This document shows positions 47,705-59,976 of a DNA stretch of 64,000 bases, piece after piece. Within the stretch, counting starts at the first letter, position 1; each line of letters begins with the position of its first letter. The DNA is taken from contig OX328111.1 of the NCBI GenBank assembly GCA_946811185.2, forward strand, positions 45,000,388 through 45,064,387, given 5' to 3'. The stretch comes from Hippopus hippopus (lineage: Eukaryota > Mollusca > Bivalvia > Cardiida > Cardiidae). Under the pieces are notes generated by a model that did not search any database, was not told the DNA's origin, and worked only from the letters and a program-made list of their open reading frames with translations. The translations under genes and the position numbers were made by a program.

Positions 47705-49249
47705 AAAAACTAGACTGGCAACTCTGTCAGTAGCAACTGCCTTCTACTGCATAACTCAAAAAGAACTATGTTTTTACTTTGTGTCTATTCATACGGTGAC
47801 GAGTGGCCCAGTTTCGATGACTACCGACTCATACGTGCCATTTACGCACCTGCGAAAAACACGAAAAATTGACTTACAGCACTTACAAAAGCAACTGATA
47901 GCTGTTGCCTAAGTCGAATATGGCAAATCAATTTTTCCCTTTTCTCGGGCCGTTTAACTGGTTTTGATGGCTATTCCACACATACGTGATTGGTACGTGC
48001 TGCGGGAAAGCTTAAAATCAACTCGCGAGTCTTTCGGAGGCAACCGATACCTGTTGCAGAAATCAAAGAAAGGGAACCAAATTATTCACTTTTCCTTTAC
48101 TGGGGCCATTCTATGAAAGCATTAAATCCATTCTGGTGACCGTGTAAGTCATAAGTTGATTTTGTGTTTTCGCACGTACATCACCACTAAGCGCCGCGCG
48201 AAATCATAAAAAAAGGACTCGGAACACTTTCTGTAGCAGACGACACTTGTTGCAAAAGTCAAACAAGTGGAACCAGGCTTTTCCTTTTCTCTCACTTGTG
48301 CCACAGAAATAAGGAATCGGTTTCGCTTTTTACCCCTCACATACAGCACCATTAACCGCTACAGGAAAACTTGAAGTCAACTTGAGACGCCTTCGGAAGC
48401 AACCGCTCCTGTTGCATGAACTTTTGAGGAAAAAGAAAACTGACTTTTTCCCAGACCTTTTCTCTTAAAAACATACAACATGAATTCATTTTGACAACTA
48501 CCCGCTTGTACCTGGCAGTTTTACGTGCCGTGCCGAAACAGCCATGCGCGCCATTTGCGCGCACGCAAAGACGTAAAAGATGTAACGTGATACCCAAATT
48601 TTCCCATCAGAAACTCTTATTCATGTTTGAAGTATGTAGAAATTGGGCAATAAAATACAACTACATGTAAGAATAACTAATAATAGAAATGAAAAAAAAA
48701 TAAAAAAAAAATAAAAAAATAAAAATAAAATGGCAAGGCTGAGGATCGAACATTTGACCATCAGGACCTAAAAATGCAAGTGGGCAGCCCTCTGACCCAC
48801 TGCACTATACAAGCACTTGAATATGACCTGAAAAATTAACCTATATATATACTAGCCTCCTAACCCCTCCCACAAGGTGACGTCACAAGATTTCCAAGAT
48901 GGCGCCCAAAATGGCGCCTAAAATGAACCCAATCATAACAGAGAACAAAAAAACGGCAAACAAGTGGATTTAATGTCTTCTTTAAAGGCTGATATGTAGT
49001 CCTAGGCAAAGTGCTATGCATGCACCATCCACACATGCCAGAATTCGCCGACAATGGGCGAACATTTAAGAAAACAGAGTAGCAGAAGACCTTGTAGTGG
49101 TGGTTTTCAAGCACCTACCCAGGGTTCACTCCCCTTGATTCGATTTGCTTTTCTAGTTGAGGCCAGCTTCCATGCTGCACACTGATACATTCAATATGCT
49201 AAGATGATCAGTGGACAGTGAGAAACAGAAAATAGTGTCACAAGTGAAT
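47705..49249. repeat. Satellite unit U32
   Basis: 1545 bp. CRE at 48877-48886. Marks: GCCTTCTACTG near 47740, GAGTGGCCC near 47802, AACAAGTGG near 48263, GTCAACTTG near 48375 as in U1, CTAGCCTCC near 48852, CACAAGATTT near 48884, GGGCGAACATTT near 49056. The last is shared by U32-U35 and U39. Confidence 0.97.
48732..48814 (-). ncRNA. tRNA-like element of U32
   Basis: Both boxes intact, CC loop form, four-T terminator present. Confidence 0.5.
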
Positions 49250-50795
49250 AAAAACTAGACTGGCAACTCTGTCAGTAGCAACTGCCTCCTACTGCATAAC
49301 TCAAAAAGAACTATGTTTTTACTTTGTGTCTATTCATACGGTGACGAGTAGCCCAGTTTCGATGACTACAGACTCATACGTGCCATTTACGCACCTGCGA
49401 AAAACACGAAAAATTGACTTACAGCACTTACAAAAGCAACTGATAGCTGTTGCCTAAGTCGAATATGGCAAATCAATTTTTCCCTTTTCTCGGGCCGTTT
49501 AACTGGTTTTGATGGCTATTCCACACATATGTGATTGGTACGTGCTGCGGGAAAGCTTAAAATCAACTCGCGAGTCTTTTGGAGGCAACCGATACCTGTT
49601 GCACAAATCAAAGAAATGGAACCAAATTATTCACTTTTCCTTTACTGGGGCCATTCTATGAAAGCATTAAATCCATTCTGGTGACCGTGTAAGTCATAAG
49701 TTGATTTTGTGTTTTCACACGTACATCACCACTAAGTTCCGCGCGAAATCATAAAAAAAGGACTCGGAACACTTTCTGTAGCAGACGACACTTGTTGCAA
49801 AAGTCAAACAAATGGAACCAGGCTTTTCCTTTTCTCTCACTTGTGCCACAGAAATAAGGAATCGGTTTCACTTTTTACCCCTCACATACAGCACCATTAA
49901 CCGCTACAGGAAAACTTGAAGTCGACTTGAGACGCCTTCGGAAGCAACCGCTCCTGTTGCATGACCTTTTGAGGAAAAAGAAAACTGACTTTTTCCCAGA
50001 CCTTTTCTCTTAAAAACATACAACATGAATTCATTTTGACAACTACCCGCTTGTACCTGGCAGTTTTACGTGCCGTGCCGAAACAGCAACGCGCGCCATT
50101 TGCGCGCACGCAAAGACGTAAAAGATGTAACGTGATACCCAAATTTTCCCATCAGAAACTCTTATTCATGTTTGAAGTATGTAGAAATTGGGCAATAAAA
50201 TACAACTACATGTAAGAATAACTAATAATAGAAATGAAAAAAAAAAAAAAAAATAAAATAAAAAAAAAAAATAAAATGGCAAGGCTGAGGATCGAACATT
50301 TGACCATCAGGACCAAAAAATGCAAGTGGGCAGCCCTCTGACCCACTGCACTATACAAGCACTTGAATATGACCTGAACAATTAACCTATATATATACTA
50401 GCCCCCTAACCCCTCCCACAAGGTGACGTCACAGGATTTCCAAGATGGCGCCCAAAATGGCGCCTAAAATGAACCCAATCATAACAGAGAACAAAAAAAC
50501 GGCAAACAAGTGGATTTAATGTCTTCTTTAAAGGCTGATATGTAGTCCTAGGCAAAGTGCTATGCATGCACCATCCACACATGCCAGAATTCGCCGACAA
50601 TGGGCGAACATTTAAGAAAACAGAGTAGCAGAAGACCTTGTAGTGGTGGTTTTCAAGCACCTACCCAGGGTTCACTCCCCTTGATTCGATTTGCTTTTCT
50701 AGTTGAGGCCAGCTTCCATGCTGCACACTGATACATTCAATATGCTAAGATGATCAGTGGACAGTGAGAAACAGAAAATAGTGTCACAAGTGAAT
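49250..50795. repeat. Satellite unit U33
   Basis: 1546 bp. CRE at 50423-50432. Marks: ACTACAGACTC near 49365, TTTCACACGTAC near 49714, AAGTTCCGCG near 49734, CATGACCTTTTG near 49960, TGAACAATTAACC near 50375. Confidence 0.97.
50278..50360 (-). ncRNA. tRNA-like element of U33
   Basis: Both boxes intact, CC loop form; spacer between hairpins has GACCAAAAAATG, as in U36. Confidence 0.5.
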
Positions 50796-52337
50796 AAAAA
50801 CTAGACTGGCAACTCTGTCAGTAGCAACTGCCTCCTACTGCATAACTCAAAAATAACTATGTTTTTACTTTGTGTCTATTCATACGGTGACGAGTAGCCC
50901 AGTTTCGATGACTACCGACTCATACGTGCCATTTACGCACCTGCGAAAAACACGAAAAATTGACTTACAGCACTTACAAAAGCAACTGATAGCTGTTGCC
51001 TAAGTCGAATATGGCAAATCAATTTTTCCCTTTTCTCGGGCCGTTTAACTGCTTTTGATGGCTATTCCACACATACGTGATTGGTACGTGCTGCGGGAAA
51101 GCTTAAAATCAACTCGCGAGTCTTTCGGAGGCAACCGATACCTGTTGCAGAAATCAAAGAAAGGGAACCAAATTATTCACTTTTCCTTTACTGGGGCCAT
51201 TCTATGAAAGCATTAAATCCATTCTGGTGACCGTGTAAGTCATAAGTTGATTTTGTGTTTTCGCACGTACATCACCACTAAGCGCCGCGCGAAATCATAA
51301 AAAAAGGACTCGGAACACTTTCTGTAGCAGACGACACTTGTTGCAAAAGTCAAACAAATGGAACCAGGCTTTTCCTTTTCTCTCACTTGTGCCACAGAAA
51401 TAAGGAATCGGTTTCGCTTTTTACCCCTCACATACAGCACCATTAACCGCTACAGGAAAACTTGAAGTCGACTTGAGACGCCTTCGGAAGCAACCGCTCC
51501 TCTTGCATGAACTTTTGAGGAAAAAGAAAACTGACTTTTTCCCAGACCTTTTCTCTTAAAAACATACAACATGAATTCATTTTGACAACTACCCGCTTGT
51601 ACCTGGCAGTTTTACGTGCCGTGCCGAAACAGCCACGCGCGCCATTTGCGGGCACGCAAAGACGTAAAAGATGTAACGTGATACCCAAATTTTCCCATCA
51701 GAAACTCTTATTCATGTTTGAAGTATGTAGAAATTGGGCAATAAAATACAACTACATGTAAGAATAACTAATAATAGAAATGAAAATAAAAAAAATAAAA
51801 TAAAAAAAAAAAATAAAATGGCAAGGCTGAGGATCGAACATTTGACCATCAGGACCTAAAAATGTAAGTGGGCAGCCCTCTGACCCACTGCACTATACAA
51901 GCACTTGAATATGACCTGAAAAATTAACCTATATATATACTAGCCCCCTAACCCCTCCCACAAGGTGACGTCACAGGATTTCCAAGATGGCGCCCAAAAT
52001 GGCGCCTAAAATGAACCCAATCATAACAGAGAACAAAAAAACGGCAAACAAGTGGATTTAATGTCTTCTTTAAAGGCTGATATGTAGTCCTAGGCAAAGT
52101 GCTATGCATACACCATCCACACATGCCAGAATTCGCCGACAATGGGCGAACATTTAAGAAAACAGAGTAGCAGAAGACCTTGTAGTGGTCGTTTTCAAGC
52201 ACCTACCCAGGGTTCACTCCCCTTGATTCGATTTGCTTTTCTAGTTGAGGCCAGCTTCCATGCTGCACACTGATACATTCAATATGCTAAGATGATCAGT
52301 GGACAGTGAGAAACAGAAAATAGTGTCACAAGTGAAT
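50796..52337. repeat. Satellite unit U34
   Basis: 1542 bp. CRE at 51965-51974. Marks: CAAAAATAACTATG near 50849, GCTCCTCTTGC near 51497, TTGCGGGCACG near 51645, GCATACACCATCC near 52107, GTGGTCGTTTTC near 52186. A-tract of AAAATAAAA type, as in U36-U38. Confidence 0.97.
51820..51902 (-). ncRNA. tRNA-like element of U34
   Basis: Both boxes intact, CC loop form; AATGTAAGTGGG changes one pair of hairpin 1. Confidence 0.5.
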
Positions 52338-53882
52338 AAAAACTAGACTGGCAACTCTGTCAGTAGCAACTGCCTCCTACTGCATAACTCAAAAAGAACT
52401 ATGTTTTTACTTTGTGTCTATTCATACGGTGACGAGTAGCCCAGTTTCGATGACTACCGACTCATACGTGCCATTTACGCACCTGCGAAAAACACGAAAA
52501 ATTGACTTACAGCACTTACAAAAGCAACTGATAGCTGTTGCCTAAGTCGAATATGGCAAATCAATTTTTCCCTTTTCTCGGGCCGTTTAACTGCTTTTGA
52601 TGGCTATTCCACACATACGTGATTGGTACGTGCTGCGGGAAAGCTTAAAATCAACTCGCGAGTCTTTCGGAGGCAACCGATACCTGTTGCAGAAATCAAA
52701 GAAAGGGAACCAAATTATTCACTTTTCCTTTACTGGGGCCATTCTATGAAAGCATTAAATCCATTCTGGTGACCGTGTAAGTCATAAGTTGATTTTGTGT
52801 TTTCGCACGTACATCACCACTAAGCGCCGCGCGAAATCATAAAAAAAGGACTCGGAACACTTTCTGTAGCAGACGACACTTGTTGCAAAAGTCAAACAAA
52901 TGGAACCAGGCTTTTCCTTTTCTCTCACTTGTGCCACAGAAATAAGGAATCGGTTTCGCTTTTTACCCCTCACATACAGCACCATTAACCGCTACAGGAA
53001 AACTTGAAGTCGACTTGAGACGCCTTCGGAAGCAACCGCTCCTGTTGCATGAACTTTTGAGGAAAAAGAAAACTGACTTTTTCCCAGACCTTTTCTCTTA
53101 AAAACATACAACATGAATTCATTTTGACAACTACCCGCTTGTACCTGGCAGTTTTACGTGCCGTGCCGAAACAGCCACGCGCGCCATTTGCGCGCACGCA
53201 AAGACGTAAAAGATGTAACGTGATACCCAAATTTTCCCATCATAAACTCTTATTCATGTTTGAAGTATGTAGAAATTGGGCAATAAAATACAACTACATG
53301 TAAGAATAACTAATAATAGAAATGAAAAAAAAAAAAAAATAAAATAAAAAAAAAAAAATAAAATGGCAAGGCTGAGGATCGAACATTTGACCATCAGGAC
53401 CTAAAAATGCAAGTGGGCAGCCCTCTGACCCACTGCACTATACAAGCACTTGAATATGACCTGAAAAATTAACCTATATATATACTAGCCCCCTAACCCC
53501 TCCCACAAGGTGACGTCACAGGATTTCCAAAATGGCGCCCAAAATGGCGCCTAAAATGAACCCAATCATAACAGAGAATAAAAAAACGGCAAACAAGTGG
53601 ATTTAACGTCTTCTTTAAAGGCTGATATGTAGTCCTAGGCAAAGTGCTATGCATGCACCATCCACACATGCCAGAATTCGCCGACAATGGGCGAACATTT
53701 AAGAAAACAGAGTAGCAGAAGACCTTGTAGTGGTGGTTTTCAAGCACCTACCCAGGGTTCACTCCCCTTGATTCGATTTGCTTTTCTAGTTGAGGCCAGC
53801 TTCCATGCTGCACACTGATACATTCAATATGCTAAGATGATCAGTGGACAGTGAGAAACAGAAAATAGTGTCACAAGTGAAT
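52338..53882. repeat. Satellite unit U35
   Basis: 1545 bp. CRE at 53510-53519. Marks: CATCATAAACTC near 53239, first YY1-like site changed to CCAAAATGGCGCC near 53527, GAGAATAAAAAAAC near 53574, TTAACGTCTTC near 53605, GGGCGAACATTT. Confidence 0.97.
53365..53447 (-). ncRNA. tRNA-like element of U35
   Basis: Both boxes intact, CC loop form, four-T terminator present. Confidence 0.5.
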
Positions 53883-55424
53883 AAAAACTAGACTGGCAAC
53901 TCTGTCAGTAGCAACTGCCTCCTACTGCATAACTCAAAAAGAACTATGTTTTTACTTTGTGTCTATTCATACGGTGACGAGTAGCCCAGTTTCGATGACT
54001 ACCGACTCATACGTGCCATTTACGCACCTGCGAAAAACACGAAAAATTGACTTACAACACTTACAAAAGCAACTGATAGCTGTTGCCTAAGTCGAATATG
54101 GCAAATCAATTTTTCCCTTTTCTCGGGCCGTTTAACTGGTTTTGATGGCTATTCCACACATACGTGATTGGTACGTGCTGCGGGAAAGCTTAAAATCAAC
54201 TCGCGAGTCTTTCGGAGGCAACCGATACCTGTTGCAGAAATCAAAGAAAGGGAACCAAATTATTCACTTTTCCTTTACTGGGGCCATTCTATGAAAGCAT
54301 TAAATCCATTCTGGTGACCGTGTAAGTCATAAGTTGATTTTGTGTTTTCGCATGTACATCACCACTAAGCGCCGCGCGAAATCATAAAAAAAGGACTCGG
54401 AACACTTTCTGTAGCAGACGACACTTGTTGCAAAAGTCAAACAAATGGAACCAGGCTTTTCCTTTTCTCTCACTTGTGCCACAGAAATAAGGAATCGGTT
54501 TCGCTTTTTACCCCTCACATACAGCACCATTAACCGCTACAGGAAAACTTGAAGTCGACTTGAGACGCCTTCGGAAGCAACCGCTCCTCTTGCATGAACT
54601 TTTGAGGAAAAAGAAAACAGACTTTTTCCCAGACCTTTTCTCTTAAAAACATACAACATGAATTCATTTTGACAACTACCCGCTTGTACCTGGCAGTTTT
54701 ACGTGCCGTGCCGAAACAGCCACGCGCGCCATTTGCGCGCACGCAAAGACGTAAAAGATGTAACGTGATACCCAAATTTTCCCATCAGAAACTCTTATTC
54801 ATGTTTGAAGTATGTAGAAATTGGGCAATAAAATACAACTACATGTAAGAATAACTAATAATAGAAATGAAAATAAAAAAAATAAAATAAAAAAAAAAAA
54901 TAAAATGGCAAGGCTGAGGATCGAACATTTGACCATCAGGACCAAAAAATGCAAGTGGGCAGCCCTCTGACCCACTGCACTATACAAGCACTTGAATATG
55001 ACCTGAAAAATTAACCTATATATATACTAGCCCCCTAACCCCTCCCACAAGGTGACGTCACAGGATTTCCAAGATGGCGCCCAAAATGGCGCCTAAAATG
55101 AACCCAATCATAACAGAGAACAAAAAAACGGCAAACAAGTGGATTTAATGTCTTCTTTAAAGGCTGATATGTAGTCCTAGGCAAAGTGCTATGCATACAC
55201 CATCCACACATGCCAGAATTCGCCGACAATGGGCGAAAATTTAAGAAAACAGAGTAGCAGAAGACCTTGTAGTGCTGGTTTTCAAGCACCTACCCAGGGT
55301 TCACTCCCCTTGATTCGATTTGCTTTTCTAGTTGAGGCCAGCTTCCATGCTGCACACTGATACATTCAATATGCTAAGATGATCAGTGGACAGTGAGAAA
55401 CAGAAAATAGTGTCACAAGTGAAT
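53883..55424. repeat. Satellite unit U36
   Basis: 1542 bp. CRE at 55052-55061. Marks: TTACAACAC near 54053, CGCATGTACATC near 54349, GCTCCTCTTGC near 54586, AAAACAGAC near 54614, GCATACACC near 55192, AGTGCTGGTT near 55271. Confidence 0.97.
54907..54989 (-). ncRNA. tRNA-like element of U36
   Basis: Both boxes intact, CC loop form, GACCAAAAAATG spacer variant. Confidence 0.5.
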
Positions 55425-56966
55425 AAAAACTAGACTGGCAACTCTGTCAGTAGCAACTGCCTCCTACTGCATAACTCAAAAAGAACTATGTTTTTACTTT
55501 GTGTCTATTCATACGGTGACGAGTAGCCCAGTTTCGATGACTACCGACTCATACGTGCCATTTACGCACCTGCGAAAAACACGAAAAATTGACTTACAGC
55601 ACTTACAAAAGCAACTGATAGCTGTTGCCTAAGTCGAATATGGCAAATCAATTTTTCCCTTTTCTCGGGCCGTTTAACTGGTTTTGATGGCTATTCCACA
55701 CATACGTGATTGGTACGTGCTGCGGGAAAGCTTAAAATCAACTCGCGAGTCTTTCGGAGGCAACCGATACCTGTTGCAGAAATCAAAGAAAGGGAACCAA
55801 ATTATTCACTTTTCCTTTACTGGGGCCATTCTATGAAAGCATTAAATCCATTCTGGTGACCGTGTAAGTCATAAGTTGATTTTGTGTTTTCGCACGTACA
55901 TCACCACTAAGCGCCGCGCGAAATCATAAAAAAAGGACTCGGAACACTTTCTGTAGCAGACGACACTTGTTGCAAAAGTCAAACAAATGGAACCAGGCTT
56001 TTCCTTTTCTCTCACTTGTGCCACAGAAATAAGGAATCGGTTTCGCTTTTTACCCCTCACATACAGCACCATTAACCGCTACAGGAAAACTTGAAGTCGA
56101 CTTGAGACGCCTTCGGAAGCAACCGCTCCTGTTGCATGAACTTTTGAGGAAAAAGAAAACTGACTTTTTCCCAGACCTTTTCTCTTAAAAACATACAACA
56201 TGAATTCATTTTGACAACTACCCGCTTGTACCTGGCAGTTTTACGTGCCGTGCCGAAACAGCCACGCGTGCCATTTGCGCGCACGCAAAGACGTAAAAGA
56301 TGTAACGTGATACCCAAATTTTCCCATCAGAAACTCTTATTCATGTTTGAAGTATGTAGAAATTGGGCAATAAAATACAACTACATGTAAGAATAACTAA
56401 TAATAGAAATGAAAATAAAAAAAATAAAATAAAAAAAAAAAATAAAATGGCAAGGCTGAGGATCGAACATTTGACCATCAGGACCTAAAAATGCAAGTGG
56501 GCAGCCCTCTGACCCACTGCACTATACAAGCACTTGAATATGACCTGAAAAATTAACCTATATATATACTAGCCCCCTAACCCCTCCCACAAGGTGACGT
56601 CACAGGATTTCCAAGATGGCGCCCAAAATGGCGCCTAAAATGAACCCAATCATAACAGAGAACAAAAAAACGGCAAACAAGTGGATTTAATGTCTTCTTT
56701 AAAGGCTGATATGTAGTCCTAGGCAAAGTGCTATGCATACACCATCCACACATGCCAGAATTCGCCGACAATGGGCGAAAATTTAAGAAAACAGAGTAGC
56801 AGAAGACCTTGTAGTGCTGGTTTTCAAGCACCTACCCAGGGTTCACTCCCCTTGATTCGATTTGCTTTTCTAGTTGAGGCCAGCTTCCATGCTGCACACT
56901 GATACATTCAATATGCTAAGATGATCAGTGGACAGTGAGAAACAGAAAATAGTGTCACAAGTGAAT
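55425..56966. repeat. Satellite unit U37
   Basis: 1542 bp. CRE at 56594-56603. 3' part as U36 (GCATACACC, AGTGCTGGTT, same A-tract), 5' part without TTACAACAC or GCTCCTCTTGC; CACGCGTGCC near 56263. Confidence 0.97.
56449..56531 (-). ncRNA. tRNA-like element of U37
   Basis: Both boxes intact, CC loop form, four-T terminator present. Confidence 0.5.
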
Positions 56967-58511
56967 AAAAACTAGACTGGCAACTCTGTCAGTAGCAACT
57001 GCCTCCTACTGCATAACTCAAAAAGAACTATGTTTTTACTTTGTGTCTATTCATACGGTGACGAGTAGCCCAGTTTCGATGACTACCGACTCATACGTGC
57101 CATTTACGCACCTGCGAAAAACACGAAAAATTGACTTACAACACTTACAAAAGCAAGTGATAGCTGTTGCCTAAGTCGAATATGGCAAATCAATTTTTCC
57201 CTTTTCTCGGGCCGTTTAACTGGTTTTGATGGCTATTCCACACATACGTGATTGGTACGTGCTGCGGGAAAGCTTAAAATCAACTCGCGAGTCTTTCGGA
57301 GGCAACCGATACCTGTTGCAGAAATCAAAGAAAGGGAACCAAATTATTCACTTTTCCTTTACTGGGGCCATTCTATGAAAGCATTAAATCCATTCTGGTG
57401 ACCGTGTAAGTCATAAGTTGATTTTGTGTTTTCGCACGTACATCACCACTAAGCGCCGCGCGAAATCATAAAAAAAGGACTCGGAACACTTTCTGTAGCA
57501 GACGACACTTGTTGCAAAAGTCAAACAAATGGAACCAGGCTTTTCCTTTTCTCTCACTTGTGCCACAGAAATAAGGAATCGGTTTCGCTTTTTACCCCTC
57601 ACATACAGCACCATTAACCGCTACAGGAAAACTTGAAGTCGACTTGAGACGCCTTCGGAAGCAACCGCTCCTCTTGCATGAACTTTTGAGGAAAAAGAAA
57701 ACTGACTTTTTCCCAGACCTTTTCTCTTAAAAACATACAACATGAATTCATTTTGACAACTACCCGCTTGTACCTGGCAGTTTTACGTGCCGTGCCGAAA
57801 CAGCCACGCGCGCCATTTGCGCGCACGCAAAGACGTAAAAGATGTAACGTGATACCCACATTTTCCCATCAGAAACTCTTATTCATGTTTGAAGTATGTA
57901 GAAATTGGGCAATAAAATACAACTACATGTAAGAATAACTAATAATAGAAATGAAAATAAAAAAAAAATAAAATAAAAAAAAAAAATAAAATGGCAAGGC
58001 TGAGGATCGAACATTTGACCATCAGGACCTAAAAATGCAAGTGGGCAGCGGTCTGACCCACTGCACTATACAAGCACTTGAATATGACCTGAAAAATTAA
58101 CCTATATATATACTAGCCCCCTAACCCCTCCCACAAGGTGACGTCACAGGATTTCCAAGATGGCGCCCAAAATGGCGCCTAAAATGAACCCAATCATAAC
58201 AGAGAACAAAAAAAACGGCAAACAAGTGGATTTAATGTCTTCTTTAAAGGCTGATATGTAGTCCTAGGCAAAGTGCTATGCATGCACCATCCACACATGC
58301 CAGAATTCGCCGACAATGGGCGAAAATTTAAGAAAACAGAGTAGCAGAAGACCTTGTAGTGGTGGTTTTCAAGCACCTACCCAGGGTTCACTCCCCTTGA
58401 TTCGATTTGCTTTTCTAGTTGAGGCCAGCTTCCATGCTGCACACTGATACATTCAATATGCTAAGATGATCAGTGGACAGTGAGAAACAGAAAATAGTGT
58501 CACAAGTGAAT
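56967..58511. repeat. Satellite unit U38
   Basis: 1545 bp. CRE at 58138-58147. Shares TTACAACAC and GCTCCTCTTGC with U36; private GCAAGTGATAGC near 57153 and ACCCACATTTTCC near 57854. A8 run in the conserved third. Confidence 0.97.
57993..58075 (-). ncRNA. tRNA-like element of U38
   Basis: Both boxes intact, GG loop form, four-T terminator present. Confidence 0.5.
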
Positions 58512-59976
58512 AAAAACTAGACTGGCAACTCTGTCAGTAGCAACTGCCTCCTACTGCATAACTCAAAAAGAACTATGTTTTTACTTTGTGTCTAGTCATA
58601 CGGTGACGAGTAGCCCAGTTTCGATGACTACCGACTCATACGTGCCATTTACGCACCTGCGAAAAACACGAAAAATTGACTTACAGCACTTACAAAAGCA
58701 ACTGATAGCTGTTGCCTAAGTCGAATATGGCAAATCAATTTTTCCCTTTTCTCGGGCCGTTTAACTGGTTTTGATGGCTATTCCACACATACGTGATTGG
58801 TACGTGCTGCGGGAAAGCTTAAAATCAACTCGCGAGTCTTTCGGAGGCAACCGATACCTGTTGCAGAAATCAAAGAAAGGGAACCAAATTATTCACTTTT
58901 CCTTTACTGGGGCCATTCTATGAAAGCATTAAATCCATTCTGGTGACCGTGTAAGTCATAAGTTGATTTTGTGTTTTCGCACGTACATCACCATTAAGCG
59001 GCGCGCAAAATCATAAAAAAAGGACTCGGAACACTTTCTGTAGCAGACGACACTTGTTGCAAAAGTCAAACAAATGGAACCAGGCTTTTCCTTTTCTCTC
59101 ACTTGTGCCACAGAAATAAGGAATCGGTTTCGCTTTTTACCCCTCACATACAGCACCATTAACCGCTACAGGAAAACTTGAAGTCGACTTGAGACGCCTT
59201 CGGAAGCAACCGCTCCTGTTGCATGAACTTTTGAGGAAAAAGAAAACTGACTTTTTCCCAGACCTTTTCTCTTAAAAACATACAACATGAATTCATTTTG
59301 ACAACTACCCGCTTGTACCTGGCAGTTTTACGTGCCGTGTCGAAACAGCCACACGCACCTTTTGCGCGCACGCAAAGACGTAAAAGATGTAACATGATAC
59401 CCAAATTTTCCCATCAGAAACTCTTATTCATGTTTGAAGTATGTAGAAATTGGGCAATAAAATACAAATACATATAAGAATAACTAATCCACCTAAAAAT
59501 GCAAGTGGGCAGCCCTCTGACCCACTGCACTATACAAGCACTTGAATATGACCTGAAAAATTAACCTATATATATATACTAGCCTCCTAACCCCTCCCAC
59601 AAGGTGACGTCACAGGATTTCCAAGATGGCGCCCAAAATGGCGCCTAAAATGAACCCAATCATAACAGAGAACAAAAAAACGGCAAACAAGTGGATTTAA
59701 TGTCTTCTTTAAAGGCTGATATGTAGTCCTAGGCAAAGTGCTATGCATGCACCATCCACACATGCCAGAATTCGCCGACAATGGGCGAACATTTAAGAAA
59801 ACAGAGTAGCAGAAGACCTTGTAGTGGTGGTTTTCAAGCACCTACCCAGGGTTCACTCCCCTTGATTCGATTTGCTTTTCTAGTTGAGGCCAGCTTCCAT
59901 GCTGCACACTGATACATTCAATATGCTAAGATGATCAGTGGACAGTGAGAAACAGAAAATAGTGTCACAAGTGAAT
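58512..59976. repeat. Satellite unit U39 (internal deletion)
   Basis: 1465 bp, the shortest unit. CRE at 59604-59613. 73 bp corresponding to U1 978-1050 are missing and replaced by CC at about 59489-59490. The TATA run has one extra TA. Other marks: GTCTAGTCAT near 58590, GCGGCGCGCAAAATC near 58998, CGTGTCGAAACAGCC near 59335, CACGCACCTTTTGC near 59352. All four recur in U42. Confidence 0.97.
59491..59539 (-). pseudogene. Truncated tRNA-like element of U39 (B box and terminator lost)
   Basis: Only the A-box half and hairpin 1 remain (equivalent to U1 1051-1099). The B box, hairpin 2 and T-run are gone, so it could not act as a normal type 2 Pol III gene. Upstream TATA, GC box, CRE and YY1-like sites are intact. 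A natural loss-of-function copy within the array. Confidence 0.7.
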
